From: Medicago truncatula
Taxonomy: Eukaryota; Streptophyta; Magnoliopsida; Fabales; Fabaceae
DNA: 64,000 nucleotides
Assembly (NCBI RefSeq): GCF_003473485.1
Contig: NC_053042.1
Coordinates: forward strand, 17,318,501 to 17,382,500
Direction: 5' to 3'
A program made the position numbers and the translations under genes. Below are positions 57,358 through 64,000 of this stretch, piece after piece; position 1 is the first letter of the stretch; every line of letters starts with the position of its first letter. A model generated the notes under the pieces. The model was not told where the DNA came from and searched no databases. It was given only the letters and a program-made list of their open reading frames with translations.

Positions 57358-57471
57358 AACGGTAGTTAACTACTGCTAGAAGAACGGTAGTTAACTACCG
57401 TTGAAGCCAACTTTAAACTGCAGTTAACTATCGTTGAAATAATAAAACGGTGGTTAACTACCGTTGAAGAT
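57358..57471. repeat. Array of AACGGTAGTTAACTACCGTT palindromes
   Basis: Four related units of about 25-35 bp. The second is a perfect 20-bp palindrome and the others carry one to three changes. They sit in otherwise unique-looking DNA about 1 kb upstream of the MULE. Confidence 0.75.
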
Positions 57472-58422
57472 AATTCCGTAAATTCCATGTGTTTTTAAAC
57501 AATTACACATGTGAGAAAAGCTATTTTCTCATTTAATTTCGGTGTAGTTTTCTTATTTGTAAGGCCTTAATTAAGCCCACTTTGTAATATAAAAAAAAGG
57601 AATGGAGTGTGTTTTAAATAACAAGACAGTAGAGTGTAATATCTCTCTATGTTTCAAGGAAGATAACCGTAATTTACTCTAATAATAATAGTAATCATGA
57701 AGAAGATGATAGCTAACCATACATCATGGATTTCTTTACATGTAAAAAAATATTTCTTTAAATACAGATCTAAGTAAAAAATTGCAGCCTTAGTTAACAA
57801 CTTATATCCTTGAATTCAACCAATAATTTGAGCGTCAAGGTTGAAGATCCGGAATCATGTGAATTTCAGTGACTTAGGTTTTATCATATTATTTGTAGGC
57901 ATTTTGCCGTTTTATGCTATTAACTTGGGTGCTGTGAGTTTGTTTGCAGATTTACCATTTACGTTTTTAGTGATGTTTGTATATGATGTAATCTATCGAT
58001 TTGAATGAATGAATATCGTTTTGTTTTGGTCTGGAAAAAAAAATTCCTTGAATAGGTAATAAACCCAATATAATAAAACCCGTGATCAAATTTAATTATG
58101 AGAAATACTTACTTAGTTATAACCACAAATAATTTTATTTGTATACACTCACACAAATAAAAAAAAATAAAGAAATAAACATTTATCTATTTTGTTATTT
58201 TAAAAGATGAAATGATTAGTATTTTATGTGTGTGCTCAAATACATTTTATTTATGATTGTGTATGTATTTCTCATCAATTATGAACAAGTTTCAGATTCT
58301 ACTTAGCAACGTTCCAAAACAAACTTTCTTAAATAAGGAAAGACGTTAAGAATTCAATGGTGTCATGCAGGATGAAAGGACCTACCATAACCTGTAATGT
58401 AACCACACTATGCTGTCTTTTT
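57472..58422. other. Spacer before the MULE, no gene seen
   Basis: No exon. AT-rich single-copy-looking sequence. Confidence 0.3.
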
Positions 58423-58573
58423 GGATTTGGATCCTCAGCTGCAGTATCTTCTGCTGCAATGTCTACTGCTAAATTTGAGCCATTGGATTAAATAAATAAA
58501 TAATTAAAATAAATAATAATAAAAATATGAAAACTGCCCAATTACATCATGTCGTGTGCGCGTTATTTTGTTT
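58423..58573 (+). repeat. Left terminal inverted repeat of the MULE
   Basis: 151 bp, pairing with 63486-63636. Inner limit at TTATTTTGTTT, after which the two sides diverge abruptly. Confidence 0.92.
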
Positions 58574-59115
58574 CTACCAGGGAAGTTATTCATTGTTGCT
58601 GCAAAAACTAACTAGCTTGTGCCAAAACACAAAGAACACTAATATTCAATTGCCCTTATTTACTTTTTCGATTGTCTCAAATCTCAGGTACGTCTATTGT
58701 TTTTTCTCCATTGGTCATAACTAATTTCATATGTTGATCCATTTCTTTTACTTGTAATATTTTTCACTTGCTTGTCCTCATTACTTATATAAGAAACAAA
58801 TTATTTCACATGTTTGTCCTCATTCACTTTTATGATTACAAAAAACTAACCAACAGAGTTGAGAATTGATTTTAAAATGTGATACATTAAATATTATATA
58901 TATGTTTCTTTTGTGAGTTATATATACTCTTTTACGTTAATTTAGATTGTTTATATTCATGTATAATTGTTTCTTTTGTGAGTTATATATACTCTTTTAC
59001 GATGATAATTTAGATTGTTTATACTCATTTATAATTAAATAAGGTATACATTTGGCTACCGCAAATAAGATATACATTTTTTGTTTTTAGGAATTTTTAA
59101 GACTTTTGATACAAG

Positions 59116-61716
59116 ATGAATGAAGATTGGAAGCCAAAAGTAGATATGGTTTTCTGTAGCTTTGAAGATGCTTGGGAGTTCTGGAACACTTACGGTGGTA
59201 AGGTTGGATTCGGAGTGAGGAAAGATTATACACACAGAAAAAAGGATGGTTCAGTTTCTTCTTGTAGGTTTGTTTGCTGCAAAGAAGGCATGCGAAAGCC
59301 AGACAAGCGAGATTATAAAACAAAGAATCCAAGACTAGAGACCAGAACAAATTGTGAAACAAGGTTAGGACTTAAGAATGTGGATGGAAAATTGATGGTG
59401 CATGATTTTGTGGAGGACCACAACCACGAGTTACTTTTGCCAGAAACAACTCATATGTTGTCGTCTCAACGAAAGGTTTCTGAAATTCATTGTCAACAAA
59501 TTGAACTAGCTGATAGTGTCGGTGTACAACAAAAGAAATCGTTTGATTTATTGAGTAAAGAAGTAGGAGGCAGAACTAACTTGGGTTTTATACGTCTTGA
59601 TCAAAAGAATTATCTTCGGAAAAAAAGAGAAAGAAGTTTGGTACAAGGGGAGGCCGGCTATTTATTGCAATACTTTCAAAGAAAGACGGTAGGAAATCCA
59701 ACTTTCTACCATGCTTATCAGCTAGATATTGAAGATCAAATCACCAATGTGTTTTGGGCAGATGCTAGGATGCTGGTTGATTACAGTTATTTTGGTGATG
59801 TTGTTTCTCTTGATTCAACATATTGCACAAATAGTTCGCACAGACCACTAGCAATCATCTCGGGATTTAACCACCATCGAGGAGCCGTAATTTTTGGAGC
59901 TGCATTATTATATGACGAAACTGCTGAGTCATACGAGTGGCTCTTTGAGACATTTCTAGAAGCACATAAGCAGAAAATGCCTCAAACAGTTTTTACTGAT
60001 CAAGCCAAATCAATGGCAAAAGCATTAGCCGAGGTTATGCCTGAAGCTTACCATGGTTTATGTACGTGGCACTTGATGCAAAATGGAATTAAACACTTAG
60101 GAAATTTAATGAAGGGGGAATCTTATTTTCTTAGTGACTTTAAGAAATGCATGTATGGTTATGAAGATGTAGAACAATTTGAAGATGGTTGGACATCCCT
60201 CCTTATAAAGTATGGTGTTCAGAAAAATGATTGGTTGCAAATAATGTACAATATAAAGGAGAAATGGGCATCTTGTTACATGAAGAAGACTTTGACATTA
60301 GGGATGCGAAGCACTCAACTTAGTGAAAGTGTGAATGCAGATATTAAAAATTTTATGAGTAAGAACTTGGATTTAATTAAATTTTTTGAGCGTTTTGAAG
60401 ATGTTGTAGAAGAAAAGCGGTATAAAGAATTGAAGTGTGAATTTGAAGCACGCCAAAAAATTCCAAGACTGAAGAACTCATATTCTGATATTTTGCAACA
60501 AGTGTCCAAGCTTTATACTCCTACTATTTTCGACTTATTCCAACGTGAGTATGAGTTGTTTGAAGCATGCTTTGTGAAAAGCATGGACATACAAACATCA
60601 TTATCTACTTATGTTATTGCCAAGAAAAGGAATATGGGAGAATGGCAAGTGACCTTCGATTTGGAAAAGAATACAATTTGTTGCTCTTGTCGTAAATTTG
60701 AAAGCTTTGGCATACTTTGTTGTCATTGCTTAAAAGTCTTCATTCATATGGACGTTACGTCAGTGCCTGAGCCTTATATTTTAAAGAGGTGGACAAAGAT
60801 AGCAAGAAGTAGAGCTTCACAAACTATTGGTGTTAGTCATGTGGTAGAAGACTTGGATTTATCTCCAGCACAATGTTATAAGGAAATTTGTCCCCGCTTT
60901 ATTAGGATAGTCACAGAAGGATGTAGAAGTCCTAGAGCTGTTGAGTTTCTTAAGGAAGTTGCTGATGAATTGGACGAGCAAATGCTAAAGTTTCAAAATA
61001 TGCAAATAAGTAGTGAACAAGTGAATGGAACCTCTAACAATATTAAAGAGATATCAATTACTAATGATTGTGCAACACAAGTAAAGGGGTTTAAGAACAA
61101 CGAAGGTCCAAAGGGTTCAAAACGTTGGAAAGGTTGGGTAGAAACAAAACTGGCCAAGAGAAAGAAACGTGCGAAGTCCATTGCTTCACAAATTCAAGAA
61201 CCTTTGGTATTATTAATATATTTAGTTTTATTTTTTGTTTTTGTTGACTACATAAGCTTACCTTTATATTTCTTTTTTTCGTGTAGAAGAACAAAGGTAA
61301 GCAGGGTTCCAAAAATATAAAGAGGCGGGATGAAGTGTCAAACATAAGTGCTCCACAAAGTCAAAAGCAATATGTTGTGTCCAACACTAGTGATTTACAA
61401 TGTCAACAACCATTTGCATCGTCAATTACAAGTGCACCTATATGGCTTAATAATGCATACAATCAACCATCTATGGTTAGCTAATAACAATTTGAATTTG
61501 TGAATGACCTTAACTATGTTTAGTGTTTAAATTATTTTGGGTTTTATGTAGGGAGACGATGGAACTTCTAGTCAATTCGGTGTTGCTAGTTTTACTAGCT
61601 TATTGATGGTAAATTTCAAATTATACGATTCACTTTCAAATCTATATATATAATATTAACTTGCATTTTTTAAATTATAGGAGCAACTTGATGATGGTAC
61701 CAAAGACTTGAATTGA
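59116..61716 (+). CDS. FAR1-related MULE transposase (FRS-like)
   Basis: Four exons (59116-61206, 61287-61475, 61552-61608, 61681-61716) join in frame to 790 residues. Residues about 12-98 form the FAR1 DNA-binding zinc finger (CCKEG, TNCETR, DHNHEL). The MULE transposase domain follows with a full DDE set: D233 (VVSLDSTYC), D295 (TVFTDQAKS) and E404 (TQLSESVNA), plus the CTWH pair at 316-319. A SWIM zinc finger lies at 523-537 (CSC ... CCH). The C-terminus is basic (KLAKRKKRAKS). A 5'-UTR intron is likely (donor after 58687, acceptor before 59091). FRS genes can be domesticated regulators, but this one lies between intact TIRs, so I read it as a transposase. Expected role: binding the TIRs and cutting the element out. 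Confidence 0.93.
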
Positions 61717-62339
61717 GGCCCATAGTTGTATCGAGATGTTGAAGAGCTTATGATACAAATTCAGTGTTGACATGAGTTTTTTTTTTTTTTTATTAGCTGC
61801 TATTTTTGATTAGTTATTTAAGTGTTATCATGAATTTTTAATTAGGTGTTGCTTTACATAAGCCCCTTTTACAATTATTGTACTATTTCTTTGTTGTTTG
61901 ATTAGGTGCTGTCAAATGTCAATGCAAGTAAAACATCCATTTGCTTTTCTTGTTTACAAAAGTAAATGAATTCTATATTGTTATAATTAGAACCAAAGTA
62001 TAAAATGAGGATGAATACTTGTGTGGAAACCACAAATGTAAAACATTTGGACACACTCACACAAATTGAAGGTGCAGTAGCTGTCTTTGGTTTTGTTTGT
62101 GGGGTGGTTTTTTTCCAGTTCATGCTTCAAGGGCTGGTCATGCACGGATGTTGGCTGCTATGGCTTTTGGTTTGTTTTTCTTTCAAACAGTAGTGTAGGT
62201 AATGGTATGGTATTGGGGGGTGGCAGCCTTGCTGGAGTTTTTTGTCTAAGTTTTTTCTATGTGAATTATGAGGAAGGGGTATGCGTTCTTTTGTTATACG
62301 GGAGCAGCTGTTTTTATATAATTAACATATAGGTGGCCC
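61717..62339. other. MULE internal non-coding sequence
   Basis: Transposase 3' UTR followed by T/G-rich DNA. Short frames only. Confidence 0.35.
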
Positions 62340-62935
62340 TTACGCAGCTCTTTTTGTCTTAGAGTTTTCAAACCAATAACAACATCGACGTCTACAATCA
62401 TCAATGGTTGCGCTGAATTCAGATATATCATTGCTTACCTTATTGTAATAATCTACAACCCTTTTGGCATCCATCTCAAAGTCGACATTAGTGAGTTTCA
62501 GCTCATGTACCCATTGGATAGTGTATGAGAGGCCCAAAGCTTCACCTATACCCGATTCACATATAGGACTAGACCGTAGCGTCTTGGCTGCCACAAACTG
62601 TCCAGCTTCGTCCCTTATAAACATATAAACACCAATAACATTCAAGGATCTCGAGAATTCCGCGTCAACATTACACTTAAGCCTTCCCGTGCCTGGTTTC
62701 TGCTACCTGATGTGCTGCTGCTGTGTGGAATTGCTGCTGCCAGCTGATATGGTGCTGACAGCACGCATAGCAGGTTGCTGTTCGCCCTCTCCCAGCACTG
62801 AACTGCTGCTCCTGTCGGCTGACACGGTGTTGTTCGCCCTCCCCCAGCCTAGCTTTACACATATATGCTTCCTTCCATCCGTGTAACAACTTACGCGCAC
62901 ATTCAAAAATAACTTGACAGGTTTCCGACACATTT
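62340..62935 (-). pseudogene. RNase H fragment carried inside the MULE
   Basis: The minus strand reads ECARKLLHGWKEAYMCKAR, then (after low-complexity Gln-rich sequence and a frameshift) TGRLKCNVDAEFSRS, VIGVYMFIRDEAGQFVAAK, ALGLSYTIQWVHELKL, FEMDAKRVVDYYNKV and DISEFSATIDDCRRR. This is a plant LINE RVT_3 RNase H region. The segment 62703-62870 is GC-rich with CTGCTGC-type repeats. It is either a LINE insertion or captured DNA. Confidence 0.75.
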
Positions 62936-63485
62936 TGCTAAATTTGCATATTCCGTGACTTCCAAAAGTAAAAAAGAAATGAATTTAATAATGTATTTTT
63001 TTTTTAAATAATCAAAAGATATATTGTTTTAACTTCTCTAAAATGAGTTTGTACCGTCATTAAAATAAGTTTTTTAATTTAAAATCCAAGCAACATGATA
63101 TAATACTCCAAACCAGTACATGTTCAAAAAAATAAAGGCTTAATAACAGTTTTGTACAATCTCTTTTGCACTTTCAAATCCTACAAACTAGTATGCACTA
63201 ACCAAACCAAACTCTACCAAGCCACAAGGCATGCATAATAAGTCCACACAAGAAAGATGAGAAGTGAGATGATGAGAATTGAATAGAGGACCACTGATCA
63301 CTCAACGATGAAAATTTTGATCCCTGGTTCTTCAAATCGCGTTTCGCAACTTGCATCGGCACATACCGCACCCAAAAGAAATTTAGGGGTTTGAATAGGT
63401 GATTGTTGAAAGAGACGGTGTATCTGATTTTTGAAGATTTTGTCATTCTCACTCACTGAGTTGTGTGTTCTTGTTTGCCATTCGA

Positions 63486-63636
63486 AAACAAAATAACGTG
63501 CGCACGACATGATGTAATTGGGCAGTTTTCATATTTTTATTATTATTTATTTTAATTATTTATTTATTTAATCCAATGGCTCAGATTTAGCCGTAGACAT
63601 TGCAGCAGAAGATACTGCAGCTGAGGATCCAAATCC
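63486..63636 (-). repeat. Right terminal inverted repeat of the MULE
   Basis: 151 bp, reverse complement of 58423-58573 apart from four positions. Confidence 0.92.
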
Positions 63637-63646
63637 CTGTCGTTTC

Positions 63647-64000
63647 CACCCTAATCATAACCGTCCAAACTGGAATGTTGTTGATGCAAATTAACAATGC
63701 TGAATCATTGATAAAAAATAAGAAAATATATGTAATAAAAATATATTCGAATAAGCAAAATGAATGACTTTAAAAACGATCCTTATTAACTTCAATTTCT
63801 TATACATCTTTATCTTTATCTTTATTATATATATTTGCGCTATTTTTTTTTTAAAGTACACTTGTCATTCAATCTTGCTTAACCTCATTAATTGCTCTTA
63901 CACAAATACACAATTGTTTTCACAATTAATCATGTTTGATTTCTACCACATTTACATTAATCCACATCTGCACATTGATTGTTGTTAAAGGCAAATCATG
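63647..64000. other. Right edge, no gene seen
   Basis: AT-rich flank of the MULE with no supportable feature. Confidence 0.3.

Larger units (their letters stand above)
58423..63636 (+). mobile_element. Apparently complete FAR1-type MULE transposon, 5214 bp
   Basis: Both ends carry 151-bp terminal inverted repeats (58423-58573 and 63486-63636), starting GGATTTGGATCCTCAGC, with four mismatches by eye. Flanks are CTGTCTTTTT (58413-58422) and CTGTCGTTTC (63637-63646), an 8/10 match compatible with a slightly eroded MULE target duplication. Inside are an intact transposase gene (59116-61716) and a LINE RNase H fragment (62340-62935, minus). High TIR identity and an unbroken frame suggest recent activity. 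Confidence 0.88.

Noticed and set aside
57358-57471. CRISPR-like array
   Set aside because: The units are palindromic variants without regular spacers, in a plant nuclear context.
59087-59362. 91-codon minus frame over the start of the transposase
   Set aside because: Antisense shadow of the FAR1 zinc-finger region.
63198-63510. Overlapping minus frames near the right TIR
   Set aside because: Partly inside the terminal repeat, no recognisable domain, no counterpart in the left TIR.

Overview
This window looks like plant nuclear DNA. It is AT-rich, its genes have GT-AG introns, and transposon debris fills the space between them. Several genes look legume-like (an acid phosphatase of the vegetative-storage-protein family, eIF(iso)4E), as do the DNA repeats, so a Medicago- or clover-type papilionoid legume is my best guess. 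That is an inference from sequence style; no search was run. No organelle, bacterial or viral genome segment was seen.

Layout. (1) 1-6050: a minus-strand cluster of small nucleolar RNAs, the least expected part of the window. At least eight candidates have recognisable boxes and closing stems: six C/D-type (three copies of one, two of another, one single) and two H/ACA-type related by compensatory changes. A minus-strand promoter at 5908-6042 has a TATA box, two telo boxes and a site II element. The cluster is interrupted by a hAT element and a large foldback. (2) 7759-16807: acid phosphatase (+), eIF(iso)4E (+, five exons) and PGR5 (-). (3) 17450-23000: transposon remnants. (4) 23496-35131: two F-box/LRR paralogues (-) that share a duplicated promoter and are separated by about 10 kb of mobile elements. 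(5) 36150-39470: LINE and LTR remnants. (6) 39918-53273: a small GATA zinc-finger gene (+) whose 34-bp first exon lies 1.3 kb upstream, a single-exon DUF716 membrane protein (+), and a nine-exon ARPC2 gene (-) encoding an Arp2/3 subunit. (7) 58423-63636: an apparently complete MULE transposon with 151-bp inverted termini. It encodes a 790-residue FAR1-type transposase and also carries a piece of LINE RNase H.

Mobile elements are dense, and several can be delimited to the base. Four MULE-type foldbacks are each flanked by a perfect 9-bp duplication and one further related pair of arms lacks one; three hAT-type elements have 8-bp duplications; several tRNA-derived SINEs have poly(A) tails; LINE pieces are scattered throughout. 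The host genes belong to unrelated pathways (phosphatase, translation initiation, photosynthetic electron flow, protein turnover, transcription, actin nucleation) and show no sign of working together. All exon joins were made by eye from splice sites, reading frame and recalled family sequences. The reading frames of all multi-exon genes close exactly.
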